In this document: positions 43,762-52,239 of the stretch, one piece after another
How the letters are laid out: each line of letters begins with the position of its first letter
Numbering within the stretch: position 1 is the stretch's first letter
Assembly: GCA_014379625.1 (NCBI GenBank)
Contig: JACMLJ010000036.1
Location: 62,001 to 126,000, forward strand
Origin: Ferruginibacter sp.
Lineage (GTDB): Bacteria > Bacteroidota > Bacteroidia > Chitinophagales > Chitinophagaceae
Reading direction: 5' to 3'
Length of the DNA: 64,000 bases
The notes under the pieces: model-generated
What the model was told of the DNA's origin: nothing
Database searches by the model: none
The model's input: the letters and a program-made list of their open reading frames with translations, nothing else
Translations under genes and position numbers: made by a program

Positions 43762-46206
43762 ATGCAGGTTTTAAAGTTTGGGGGAAGTTCAGTTAAGAAC
43801 GCGGAAAACATAAACAGGGTAATTGCCATCGTAAATGAAAAGATCAAACACGATAAAACGATTGTAATAGTTTCCGCCCTGGGCGGTATTACCGATATTT
43901 TATTAGCATGTAGTAAACTTGCATCCGAAGGAAATGAAGTTTATAAAGAAAAATTACTGGAGTCGGAACAACGGCATCTCCAGACCGCAAAGGAATTAAT
44001 TCCTATTGACCGCCAGAGTGCGGTATTAAGCCTGGTAAAAACATTGTGCAACGAAATTGAAGATATCTGTAATGGTATATTTTTGTTGAGAGAATTGTCG
44101 GAGCGTACCAAAGACCGGATCGTTAGTTACGGTGAGATTTTATCTTCGCAGATCATTTCGGCGGGATTTCAAGCCAAAGCAACCGGTATTGAATGGAAAG
44201 ATTCGAGAGAAATTATTATTACCAATTCCAACTTTGGCGCTGCGGTAGTAGACTTCGCTACAACCAATAAAAAAGTAAGCAGTTATTTTAACGGATCATC
44301 CTCTTCCTTATTTATTTTACCCGGTTTTATTTCATCCGATGCCAGCGGGGCCAATACCACGCTCGGCAGGGGAGGATCTGATTATACTGCAGCAATTATC
44401 GCCGCAGCATTGGATGCGGATGTGCTGGAGATATGGACGGATGTTTCGGGTATGATGACTGCCGATCCCAGGCTGGTAAATAATGTAAAGGTCATTCCGC
44501 AGATTTCTTACCAGGAGGCGATGGAACTCTCGCATTTTGGCGCTAAAGTAATTTATCCGCCAACCATACAACCGGTAAGCAGCAAGGGGATACCCACCTG
44601 GGTAAAAAATACATTTGCACCCGAAGACAGGGGGACCGTTATACAAAACGGATCCACCAAAAACGGTAGCAGTATACGCGGTATTTCAAGCATCAACAGC
44701 ATATCGCTGTTAAGCCTTGAAGGAAGTGGTATGGTAGGGATACCCGGTTTTTCAAAAAGGTTATTTGAAGCATTGGCTGTAAAAAAGATCAATGTGGTCC
44801 TTATCACGCAAAGCTCTTCTGAACACTCCATTTGTGTTGGGGTTGATGCGGTGAATGCGGATGAAGCAAAGACCGCGATTGATGACGCTTTTGCTTATGA
44901 AATTGAAACAAAAAAAGTAGAGCCGATTATTGTGGAAAAAGAACTGGCGATTGTAGCACTGGTGGGCGATAATATGAAGAGCCACCCGGGCATTAGCGGT
45001 AAAATGTTTGGTAACCTCGGGCGCAACGGCGTTAATGTAAGGGCCATTGCACAGGGCTCATCTGAAAGAAATATTTCCGCGGTGATCTCCACCCATGATG
45101 TAAAAAAAGCGATCAATGTGCTGCATGAGGAGTTTTTTGAAACCGTATATAAAGAAGTGAATTTATTTATTGCGGGTGTGGGTAACGTTGGCGGCAAATT
45201 AGTAGCACAAATTGAGCAGCAACAAAAATACCTGCAGGAAAAACTACACCTGAAAATAAATGTGGTAGGTTTGGCCAATAGCAGAAAAATGCTTTTTAAT
45301 GACGGGGGAATTGACCTGGTTAACTGGAAAGAATTACTGGCTGGCGGAGCGGCAATGAACATGCAGGAATTTATTGATACCATCCTGGTTAAAAACCTGC
45401 GCAATGCCGTGTTTGCTGATGTTACCGCAAATGAACTGGTTGCTGCCTGCTACGACCAGCTATTGCAAAAAAGTATTGCCGTTGTGGCCTGTAATAAAAT
45501 TGCCTGTTCTTCGGGCTTTGAATATTATACCCGGCTCAAAAGATTGTCAACTGAATTTAACGCGCAGTTTATTTTTGAGACCAATGTGGGGGCAAGTTTG
45601 CCGATCATCGTGTCGCTAAATGACCTGTTGCGCAGTGGTGACAAAATACATACTATGGAAGCCGTTTTAAGCGGTACCCTCAATTTTGTATTTAATAATT
45701 ACGATGGTAAAAAAAGTTTTGCTTCTGTGGTACAACAGGCGCAGAACGAAGGATATACAGAGCCTGATCCAAGGCTGGATTTAAGTGGTAAAGATGTGAT
45801 GCGGAAAATAATGATCCTGTCGCGTGAAGCGGGAGAAAAAATGGAGATGGAAGATATCACCAACCATTCCTTTATGCCGGCTTCCTGCATGGAAGGTTCG
45901 GTAGCTGACTTTTACCTGGCAATGGAAGCAAATGAATCACATTTCAAAGAACTATACGAAGAAGCCGCCGCTGCCGGCAAAAAATTAAAATTTGTTGCCA
46001 AATATGATAACGGAACAGCGTCGGTTGGACTGCAGCATATCGGCCCACAGCATGACTTTTATCATTTATATGGGAAAGATAATATTGTACTTTTTTATAC
46101 CGACCGGTATGTTGATCAGCCATTGGTGATAAAGGGGGCAGGAGCAGGCGCGGATATTACTGCCTCGGGTGTGTTCGCGGATATTATCAGGACAGGAAGG
46201 ATATAA
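43762..46206 (+). CDS. thrA: bifunctional aspartokinase / homoserine dehydrogenase
   Basis: ThrA phosphorylates aspartate and later reduces aspartate semialdehyde to homoserine, the first and third steps from aspartate towards threonine. The 814-residue protein has the N-terminal kinase (KFGGSSV at 5-11, TLGRGGSDYTAAIIAAAL near residue 196), paired ACT domains (VGIPGFSKRLFEALAVKKINVVLI and SHPGISGKMFGNLGRNGVNVRAIAQG, about 320-470), and the C-terminal dehydrogenase. In that last part GVGNVGG near residue 473 binds NADP and VLSGTLNFVFN near 633 leads into the catalytic region. Domain order and length match E. coli ThrA (820 residues). It is followed by thrB after 64 bases. Expression may be attenuated through the Thr-rich leader upstream; threonine feedback through the ACT domains is expected from the family. 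Confidence 0.95.
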   Translation: MQVLKFGGSSVKNAENINRVIAIVNEKIKHDKTIVIVSALGGITDILLACSKLASEGNEVYKEKLLESEQRHLQTAKELIPIDRQSAVLSLVKTLCNEIEDICNGIFLLRELSERTKDRIVSYGEILSSQIISAGFQAKATGIEWKDSREIIITNSNFGAAVVDFATTNKKVSSYFNGSSSSLFILPGFISSDASGANTTLGRGGSDYTAAIIAAALDADVLEIWTDVSGMMTADPRLVNNVKVIPQISYQEAMELSHFGAKVIYPPTIQPVSSKGIPTWVKNTFAPEDRGTVIQNGSTKNGSSIRGISSINSISLLSLEGSGMVGIPGFSKRLFEALAVKKINVVLITQSSSEHSICVGVDAVNADEAKTAIDDAFAYEIETKKVEPIIVEKELAIVALVGDNMKSHPGISGKMFGNLGRNGVNVRAIAQGSSERNISAVISTHDVKKAINVLHEEFFETVYKEVNLFIAGVGNVGGKLVAQIEQQQKYLQEKLHLKINVVGLANSRKMLFNDGGIDLVNWKELLAGGAAMNMQEFIDTILVKNLRNAVFADVTANELVAACYDQLLQKSIAVVACNKIACSSGFEYYTRLKRLSTEFNAQFIFETNVGASLPIIVSLNDLLRSGDKIHTMEAVLSGTLNFVFNNYDGKKSFASVVQQAQNEGYTEPDPRLDLSGKDVMRKIMILSREAGEKMEMEDITNHSFMPASCMEGSVADFYLAMEANESHFKELYEEAAAAGKKLKFVAKYDNGTASVGLQHIGPQHDFYHLYGKDNIVLFYTDRYVDQPLVIKGAGAGADITASGVFADIIRTGRI

Positions 46207-46270
46207 GCAATTCCACCCGAAATCTTCAGGGCGGAGAAATAAGACACGCTCAACAAAGAAAACAAATAGC

Positions 46271-47254
46271 ATGAACCCAGATCAGCAGCAATTCGAAAAA
46301 ACAGGCGCCCGGCATATCGGCCAATCAGCAGATGGGATAGCTAAAGTGTTAGCGCCCGGAACCGTGGCAAACCTTGTTTGCGGTTTTGATATACTGGGTA
46401 TGTGTTTGGATGAACCCAATGACCTGATGGAGATCAGGTTGCTGAACGAAAAAAAAATCATTATCCATAGCGCCGACGGCTACCCTTTACCGTTAGACCC
46501 TGCACAGAATACGGCAGGCGCACCCTTAGTGGAGATGATCAGCGAACTGGGTACACCCACCGGTTTTGAAGTAACCATTCATAAGAAAATAAAGCCGGGT
46601 AGCGGGATAGGCTCCAGCGCCGCAAGTGCGGCAGGAGCAGTAGTAGCTGCCAATTATTTACTGGGAAATATTTTTTCAAAAAAAGACCTGGTTCGTTTTG
46701 CAATGTTTGGCGAAAAAGTGGCATCCGGTGTAAAACATGCCGACAATGTAGCGCCCTGCATTTATGGCGGCATTACACTTATCCGGAGCATCCATCCTTT
46801 GGATATCATTTCGATCCCTGCTCCCGATCTTTTTGTAACCATTGTGCACCCGCAGATTGAAGTGCGTACCAAGGATGCCAGGCAGATTTTAAGAAAAGAA
46901 GTGTTGTTAAAAGATGCGATCAGGCAATGGGGCAATATTGCCGGACTGGTAGCAGGTTTTATGAAAGGGGATCTTGATCTCGTAGGCCGGTCACTGGAAG
47001 ATGTGATCATTGAACCGGTGAGAAGCATATTGATACCGGGCTTTGATGAAGTTAAAAGCAGGTGTAAGGAAGCAGGCGCACTGGGAGGCGGCATCTCAGG
47101 ATCGGGCCCATCAATTTTTATGCTGAGCAGGGATGAGGCCACCGCGATACACGTGGAATCGGTAATGCAGGAAATTTACAACCGGATCGGTTTGGATTAT
47201 CATACCTATGTAACTACCATCAATAAGACGGGGGTTAAAATCCTGCAGGAATAA
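46271..47254 (+). CDS. thrB: homoserine kinase
   Basis: ThrB phosphorylates homoserine for threonine synthase. It is a GHMP-family kinase of 327 residues. The ATP-binding GHMP loop is clear (KPGSGIGSSAASAAGAV near residue 110). The N-terminal VLAPGTVANLVCGFDILGMCLD is the usual substrate-side motif and GGGISGSGPSIFML near 277 is the C-terminal glycine-rich motif. The ATG at 46271 was preferred over an earlier in-frame ATG at 46169, which would overlap the thrA 3' end by 38 bases and add a basic, unconserved stretch. The gene is separated from thrC by about 450 bases of repeat DNA, which is unusual for this operon. Confidence 0.93.
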   Translation: MNPDQQQFEKTGARHIGQSADGIAKVLAPGTVANLVCGFDILGMCLDEPNDLMEIRLLNEKKIIIHSADGYPLPLDPAQNTAGAPLVEMISELGTPTGFEVTIHKKIKPGSGIGSSAASAAGAVVAANYLLGNIFSKKDLVRFAMFGEKVASGVKHADNVAPCIYGGITLIRSIHPLDIISIPAPDLFVTIVHPQIEVRTKDARQILRKEVLLKDAIRQWGNIAGLVAGFMKGDLDLVGRSLEDVIIEPVRSILIPGFDEVKSRCKEAGALGGGISGSGPSIFMLSRDEATAIHVESVMQEIYNRIGLDYHTYVTTINKTGVKILQE

Positions 47255-47265
47255 CAGAAGGGCAA

Positions 47266-47420
47266 TAGTTGAAAGTTGATAGTTGATAGTTGATAGTTGA
47301 TAGGTAGGCAATGGGCAAAAGGCAGTAGACGGTAGGCAGTAGGCGATAGATTATAGGCAGTAGGAAATATGCAAATGTAACATTATTCACCATCCACTTT
47401 TCACGATTCACCATTCAATG
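47266..47420. repeat. runs of degenerate heptamer-like repeats after thrB
   Basis: The stretch starts with GTTGAAA and repeated GTTGATA heptamers (about 47269-47302), changes into GGCAGTA/GGTAGGC repeats (about 47301-47363), then into TTCACCA/TTCACGA repeats (about 47384-47414). It encodes nothing. Such tracts are typical of slippage-prone spacers and recur in other forms in this window. Confidence 0.7.
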
Positions 47421-47682
47421 TCATTTAGTTGAGGATTAATACTTCGTCCCATAGGGACGATATATGGGTAGAAAGAATTAATGATGATTCAATTCGTGCC
47501 ATAGGGACGATAGGTAAAATCGGTTTTTAGATATTTGTATTGGCTATGATTGTAAGAAGGGGAGTTAATCACATATCGTTCCTAAGGAACGAAAAGAATA
47601 ACTTTTTCATTGCTACCGAGATACCGTTCCTACGGAACGAAAAAGGAAAAATAGCTTAACTAAGTGACATTGATTCACCATT
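47405..47682. mobile_element. MITE-like palindromic cassette between thrB and thrC
   Basis: An 11-base direct repeat GATTCACCATT (47405-47415 and 47672-47682) brackets a 256-base segment. The segment's ends are imperfect inverted repeats: TCAATGTCATTTAGTTGAG (47415-47433) and the complement of 47655-47673 agree at 17 of 19 positions. Inside are four hairpins in two pairs, each pair about 50 bases apart: TCGTCCC-ATA-GGGACGA (47444-47460), an imperfect copy at 47494-47510, TCGTTCC-TAA-GGAACGA (47576-47592) and CGTTCC-TAC-GGAACG (47625-47639). No transposase is present. The direct repeat could be a target duplication, or part of the local TTCACCA repeats. Confidence 0.5.
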
Positions 47683-47707
47683 GACCCTTCACAATTATAA
47701 ATTTATA

Positions 47708-49018
47708 ATGCAGTATTTCAGTACCAACCACCAATCACCCGAAGTAGATTTCAGACAGGCTACCATCAACGGACAGGCGCCTGATATGGGTTTGTACTTT
47801 CCGGAACGGATACCTGCTGTTCCGAAAGAATTGATTGGAAATATTACACAATATTCCAACGAAGAGATTGCTTACCAGGTGATGCAACCTTATGTAGGTA
47901 ATGCCATCCCAGAAGCTGAATTGCGCAGGATTGTAAACGAAACCATCAACTTTGATATACCACTGGTGAAGGTAACGGATGATATTTTTTCACTGGAATT
48001 GTACCATGGGCCCACCCTTGCTTTTAAAGATGTGGGCGCCAGGTTTATGAGCCGGTGCCTGGGTTATTTTGTAAAGGGGCAGGCGCAAAAAGTAACCGTT
48101 TTGGTTGCTACATCCGGTGATACCGGTGGCGCTGTTGCCAATGGCTTTTATGATGTGGATGGGATAGAAGTGGTGATTTTATATCCTTCGGGTAAAGTAA
48201 GTACAGTGCAGGAAAAGCAATTGACCACGCTTGGTAAAAATATACATGCCCTTGAAGTAGCAGGTACCTTTGATGATTGCCAGCAAATGGTAAAGCAGGC
48301 GTTTACGGATGAGGAGCTTAATAAAAAATTAATGCTCACTTCAGCTAATTCTATCAATGTGGCGCGTTGGTTACCACAGCAATTGTATTATTTTTTTGCT
48401 TACAAACTGTGGGCAGATAAAAAGAATCCGCCGGTAATAGCCGTTCCCAGTGGTAATTTCGGAAATATCTGCGCAGGTATACTGGCGCATATTTCGGGCC
48501 TGCCGGTTAAGCATTTTATTGCCGCCTGCAATGCAAATGATGTGGTGCCCGCATTTATGGTAACGGAAAAATACGAACCCAAAAAAGCGGTAACAACCAT
48601 CTCCAATGCAATGGATGTAGGCAATCCGAGCAACTTCATTCGTATTCTCGAAATATTTCATCACCGGTTTAAAGACCTGCAACATGTGTTGAGCAGTTGC
48701 AGTATTTCCGATGATGAAACGAAGGCGGTTTTACAATCCGTTTATCAAAATAATCATTATTTACCCGACCCTCATGGGGCAGTTGGGTTTGGGGCATTAC
48801 AGGATTATTTAAAGGATCATCCCAATCAAAAAGGCATTGTATTGGAAACCGCACACCCGGTGAAATTTTATGATGTGGTAGAACCCATCATCGGAGAACC
48901 TGTACCCATACCCGAAGCAATACGGCAACAATTGCAAATGGAAAAAAAGAGCATCCAAATAGCAGCAGAGGGGGATTTGCTCAAGGCGTTTTTGCTGGGC
49001 TTAACTTCCGGCACGTAA
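47708..49018 (+). CDS. thrC: threonine synthase
   Basis: ThrC converts O-phosphohomoserine to threonine with PLP, the last step of the pathway, and threonine is also the normal precursor of isoleucine. The protein is 436 residues. The PLP-binding Lys107 lies in GPTLAFKDVGARF, SGDTGGAVANGF near residue 141 binds the phosphate, and VPSGNFGNICAG near 250 is also conserved. This is the longer (E. coli-like) threonine synthase type, beginning MQYFSTNHQSPEVDF. The ATG at 47708 was chosen for that conserved start; a TTG 27 bases earlier lies in repeat DNA. The gene starts 26 bases after the MITE-like cassette, so the element may influence its expression. Confidence 0.93.
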   Translation: MQYFSTNHQSPEVDFRQATINGQAPDMGLYFPERIPAVPKELIGNITQYSNEEIAYQVMQPYVGNAIPEAELRRIVNETINFDIPLVKVTDDIFSLELYHGPTLAFKDVGARFMSRCLGYFVKGQAQKVTVLVATSGDTGGAVANGFYDVDGIEVVILYPSGKVSTVQEKQLTTLGKNIHALEVAGTFDDCQQMVKQAFTDEELNKKLMLTSANSINVARWLPQQLYYFFAYKLWADKKNPPVIAVPSGNFGNICAGILAHISGLPVKHFIAACNANDVVPAFMVTEKYEPKKAVTTISNAMDVGNPSNFIRILEIFHHRFKDLQHVLSSCSISDDETKAVLQSVYQNNHYLPDPHGAVGFGALQDYLKDHPNQKGIVLETAHPVKFYDVVEPIIGEPVPIPEAIRQQLQMEKKSIQIAAEGDLLKAFLLGLTSGT

Positions 49019-49200
49019 AGGGCGCCTTGTGTGAAACCCATGTTTCGCCTGCATTCGCTGAACGGGGGGACTATCAACGTAGGTATTGCTTTTTAACCAT
49101 AAGGCAATGATCTACGAGTTTCAATTTGTCTCCCGCATTTAATGCATTCAGCATTTATCCGGGCAGCGGAAGCTTGTAAATTTTATATCATTACACCAAC

Positions 49201-50679
49201 ATGAAAAAAAATATAAAAAAGTTCCTGCTAATATTTATTGCCTTGTGCGTTCTGTATCTTATACTGCTTATTCCTGATGTTAACAGATCTGCTATTGCCA
49301 AAGCAACTGAAACGCCCTTTGCCTGGAATAAAGACGATGTGTGGCTTCAATTGGAAAATGATTTTAAAACCGCAAAACAGCAGCCAAAGAAAAAAACCGA
49401 TTCCGCTATCCAACAATTGTTTATCCTGGAGGAATCTTTGTATGGTAAAATTAATGCCGTCGGCCCTGCACCGGCTGATGCAAATTTTGATGCTATCACC
49501 GGTAATTTTTTTATGCTGGCTTCATTAATTGCCGCGCAGCCATTGCAAAGGGATTCCTTTATACATTTATACAACAAAATACGAAACAGTATTAAACTTC
49601 AATCGCAGCAATGGGATATGAATGATAAAGCATCGCGTGACCGTGTGTACCAGCTTTTGTATGGTATGAGGGCCGCTGTTGAAGAAGTATTATTGCAAAC
49701 AAGTCGCATTGCATTTGATCCGGTGATGCCGGTAAAAGCAGAACCATCCGCTACTCCATTCACCATTCTTTTTGGCATCAAGGTTCATAGCGGCGACCTG
49801 TTGGTTTCAAGGGGTGGCGCGGAAGTGTCGGCATTAATTTCACGCGGCAATGATTATCCGGGTAATTTTTCTCACGTGGCATTAATTTATGTGGATGAAA
49901 AAAATACGCCCTTTTTAATTGAAGCGCATATTGAAAAAGGGGTGGCCATTTCTTCCGCAGAACAATATAAAAAAGATAAGAAGCTCCGGTTTATGGTATT
50001 AAGGCCCCGTGCAGGTTTACCCGGGCTGATGCAGGATCCAATGCTGCCCCAAAAGGCGGCGAAATTGGCTTATGATGAGGCCAGTAAACGGCATATCCCT
50101 TATGACTTCAAAATGAATTTCCATGATTCCTCGGCTATGTTTTGTTCTGAAGTGGGTTCTTATGCGTATAAAAAAAATGGGATTCAATTATGGAAAGGGC
50201 TGTCTACCATTTCTTCGCAGGGTGTTGTAAACTGGTTACACGTTTTTGGCGTAGAAAATTTTGTAACCCAGATGCCCTCCGATCTTGAGTACGACCCTCA
50301 GTTAAGTATTGTGGCAGAATGGCGCGACCCGCAAACATTGTACAATGACCATATCGATAATGCGGTAATGGATGTATTGCTGGAAGATGCTGACAAAGGG
50401 AGACAGATCAGTTATTCCGCCGTGCAATTACCGTTGGTGAGGATAATCAAGGTTTGGTGCCTGCTGAAAAATTATCTCGGAAAACCAGCACTGATACCGG
50501 AAGGTATGAGCGCCACACAGGCATTGAAAAATCAATATTTTGTTGCTATCTATAATAAGTTAAGAGCGGAAACTACCGTACAGGCGGAGCAGTTCTTCCA
50601 AACAAATCACTACAGGCCCCCATACTGGCAGATGGTAGGGATTGCACGCAGGGCTAATAGAATGATTCAGGCTGGTTAA
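49201..50679 (+). CDS. YiiX/YebB-like permuted papain-fold amidase, membrane-anchored
   Basis: The 492-residue protein has an N-terminal membrane anchor or uncleaved signal (residues 7-25) and should face the periplasm. Around residues 190-325 it matches the permuted NlpC/P60 (YiiX-type) papain fold. HSGDLLVSRG opens the domain, His225 (NFSHVALIY) and Cys315 (MFCSEVGSYAY) are the expected catalytic pair, and Glu241 (LIEAH) is a likely third residue. Members are amidases or peptidases of cell-wall peptides or lipids, and this one's substrate is unknown. An N-terminal helical region (40-180) and a C-terminal helical region (400-490) flank the fold and are not recognised. Its stop overlaps the stop of the converging ytxJ-like gene by 4 bases. 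Confidence 0.78.
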   Translation: MKKNIKKFLLIFIALCVLYLILLIPDVNRSAIAKATETPFAWNKDDVWLQLENDFKTAKQQPKKKTDSAIQQLFILEESLYGKINAVGPAPADANFDAITGNFFMLASLIAAQPLQRDSFIHLYNKIRNSIKLQSQQWDMNDKASRDRVYQLLYGMRAAVEEVLLQTSRIAFDPVMPVKAEPSATPFTILFGIKVHSGDLLVSRGGAEVSALISRGNDYPGNFSHVALIYVDEKNTPFLIEAHIEKGVAISSAEQYKKDKKLRFMVLRPRAGLPGLMQDPMLPQKAAKLAYDEASKRHIPYDFKMNFHDSSAMFCSEVGSYAYKKNGIQLWKGLSTISSQGVVNWLHVFGVENFVTQMPSDLEYDPQLSIVAEWRDPQTLYNDHIDNAVMDVLLEDADKGRQISYSAVQLPLVRIIKVWCLLKNYLGKPALIPEGMSATQALKNQYFVAIYNKLRAETTVQAEQFFQTNHYRPPYWQMVGIARRANRMIQAG

Positions 50680-51011
50680 ATACCCGCCGCCTGTTCTTCA
50701 ATATCATCCATATTAATACCCGAGTGGTTTTCATCATAAATACACTCCCCGTTTTTGATCAAAAGCACCTGGGGCGATTCATGAAACACGGAGAAATCTT
50801 CGGCTATTTTGTTGGATACGGACCTGTTACTGATCAGGTCGAGAAAATGAAAATCAACATTTCCGGGAGGATTACTTCTTTCCAAACGATTTTTAACAAC
50901 ACCGCTGATAGAACACCTGGTACTGTGTTTAAAGATTAATTGGGCTTTTTTTTTCGACTGTTCTTTAATATCCGCCAATTGTGCCAATGTTGTTAATGCT
51001 ATCCAATTCAT
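50676..51011 (-). CDS. ytxJ: YtxJ-type monothiol bacilliredoxin-like protein
   Basis: This 111-residue thioredoxin-fold protein carries the single-cysteine motif HSTRCSIS (Cys33) of the bacillithiol-system YtxJ family. These proteins remove bacillithiol or otherwise reduce mixed disulfides in the cytoplasm. The fold pattern is visible: KAQLIFKHSTRC, then FHFLDLISNRSVSNKIAEDF, then the cis-Pro segment HESPQVLLIKNGECIY. Many Bacteroidota make bacillithiol, which fits. It begins 15 bases after the stop of the tiny lipoprotein gene on the same strand, so the two are likely co-transcribed. A general monothiol glutaredoxin role cannot be excluded. Confidence 0.85.
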   Translation of the reverse strand: MNWIALTTLAQLADIKEQSKKKAQLIFKHSTRCSISGVVKNRLERSNPPGNVDFHFLDLISNRSVSNKIAEDFSVFHESPQVLLIKNGECIYDENHSGINMDDIEEQAAGI

Positions 51012-51026
51012 TTGAAAATACCGGTT

Positions 51027-51143
51027 TTAGTGAATTATATTATCTGACATCGGGCAGCCCGTACCTCGCCTGCTTGCTCCGCAGGAAGATAATATCATAA
51101 CCCCTGTAATAACTATTATTGCAAATAATAAAATCTTTTTCAT
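51027..51143 (-). CDS. 38-residue lipoprotein of unknown function
   Basis: The minus strand encodes a complete short frame from the ATG at 51141-51143 to TAA at 51027-51029. It begins with a textbook lipoprotein signal: basic MKK, a hydrophobic stretch, then the lipobox LSSC with Cys21. The mature part is only 18 residues, begins CGASRR and contains the short motif GTGCP, then ends DNIIH. The second cysteine (Cys30) could form a disulfide or bind metal. The function is unknown. A perfect TATATTTG element at 51186-51193, with TTTA 20 bases upstream, gives it a promoter, and the bacilliredoxin gene follows directly. Confidence 0.75.
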   Translation of the reverse strand: MKKILLFAIIVITGVMILSSCGASRRGTGCPMSDNIIH

Positions 51144-51185
51144 TTATGCTGGGTTTTATTTGAATGTATTTCTATTTTTGCTTTG

Positions 51186-51217
51186 CAAATATACGAAACC
51201 TTTCTTTAGGGTATAAA
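51186..51217 (-). promoter_or_regulatory. promoter of the small lipoprotein / ytxJ operon
   Basis: On the minus strand TATATTTG (51186-51193) matches TAnnTTTG exactly, and TTTA (51214-51217) stands 20 bases upstream where TTTG is expected. It lies 43 bases before the lipoprotein start. Confidence 0.6.
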
Positions 51218-51388
51218 TAATGACTATTTCAGTATAAAAAGTTACCTTGCTCAAGCTAGTACCAATGATACCGGGTATATGTATAAAATACATTCCTATA
51301 AACTGTTTATCCGGCATTTTAGTGTATCCCCGGCAATAAATATTTAACTCCGGTAAAATAAAAATATCATTTAAACAAAAATCTAAAA

Positions 51389-52162
51389 ATGTCCTTATTA
51401 TTAACCCGTCCAATTGTGTTCATTGATTTAGAAACTACCGGGGTAAATCTTTCAACAGACCGGATTGTAGAAGTAGCGATGATAAAAATACTACCCGATG
51501 CATCGAGGCAGGTAAAAAGAAAACTCATTAATCCCGGGATGCCTATTCCGCCCCAGTCTATAGAAATACATGGTATTACGGATGCAATGGTAAAAGATGC
51601 ACCCACATTCAAACAGAGTGGTAATGAGCTTAAGCAATTTATTGAGCATTGTGATATGGGGGGGTATAACAGCAACCGTTTTGATATTCCGATGTTGATG
51701 GAAGAATTTTTACGTGCAGGAATGGACGTGGATCTCAGTACCCGCCGGATGGTGGATGTGCAGCATATTTTTTACACCATGGAACCACGTACCCTCACGG
51801 CAGCCTACAAATTTTATTGTGAAAAAGAATTGATAGATGCACATAGCGCCGAAGCGGATGTAAGCGCGACCATTGATGTTTTATTATCACAGATCAAACG
51901 TTACCCGCAGTTGGGGAATTCCATAGATACCATACTTGGAACCATTGGCGAGGATAAAGTAGTGGATTATGCCCGCCGTTTTTTGTTTGATGATAAGGGT
52001 GTTGAAGTATTTAATTTTGGTAAGCATAAAGGTAGGCCGGTAGTGGATGTATTGAAGGCTGAGCCGCAGTATTACGACTGGATGATGAGGGGTGATTTTC
52101 CGCTCCATACAAAGCAAAAACTTACGGAAATATTAAACCGGACCCTGTTAAAAAATAATTAA
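51389..52162 (+). CDS. DEDDh 3'-5' exonuclease (DNA polymerase III epsilon-like) with a C-terminal FGKHKG domain
   Basis: The 257-residue protein is a DEDDh exonuclease. Metal ligands Asp13 and Glu15 (FIDLETTG), Asp99 (YNSNRFDIPML), and His152/Asp157 (AHSAEADVSA) are all present. Such enzymes proofread or trim DNA or RNA from the 3' end. Residues 205-250 form a second small domain starting VEVFNFGKHKGRPVVDV and holding the YYDWMMRGDFP motif, as found at the end of many Bacteroidota epsilon-like proteins and in DUF3820-type proteins. It probably supports substrate binding, but its role is not established as far as I know. Whether this is the replicative proofreader or a repair enzyme cannot be told from the sequence. 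Confidence 0.87.
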   Translation: MSLLLTRPIVFIDLETTGVNLSTDRIVEVAMIKILPDASRQVKRKLINPGMPIPPQSIEIHGITDAMVKDAPTFKQSGNELKQFIEHCDMGGYNSNRFDIPMLMEEFLRAGMDVDLSTRRMVDVQHIFYTMEPRTLTAAYKFYCEKELIDAHSAEADVSATIDVLLSQIKRYPQLGNSIDTILGTIGEDKVVDYARRFLFDDKGVEVFNFGKHKGRPVVDVLKAEPQYYDWMMRGDFPLHTKQKLTEILNRTLLKNN

Positions 52163-52239
52163 ATCAGGAATGATCAAAATTTGTTAGGGCCGGTTTACGG
52201 TACAATTTGTAAATTCGTTCAAATAGTGTCCCGAAAATA

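Noticed and set aside
47424..47660. CRISPR-like array from the four regularly paired palindromes between thrB and thrC
   Set aside because: The repeats are only 16-17 bases, come in two different sequences, and have uneven spacers with no Cas genes nearby. A palindromic-repeat cassette explains them better.
51156..51413. Minus-strand frame of 85 residues overlapping the exonuclease start
   Set aside because: It overlaps the 5' end of the exonuclease gene and the promoter of the small lipoprotein, and has no family resemblance.
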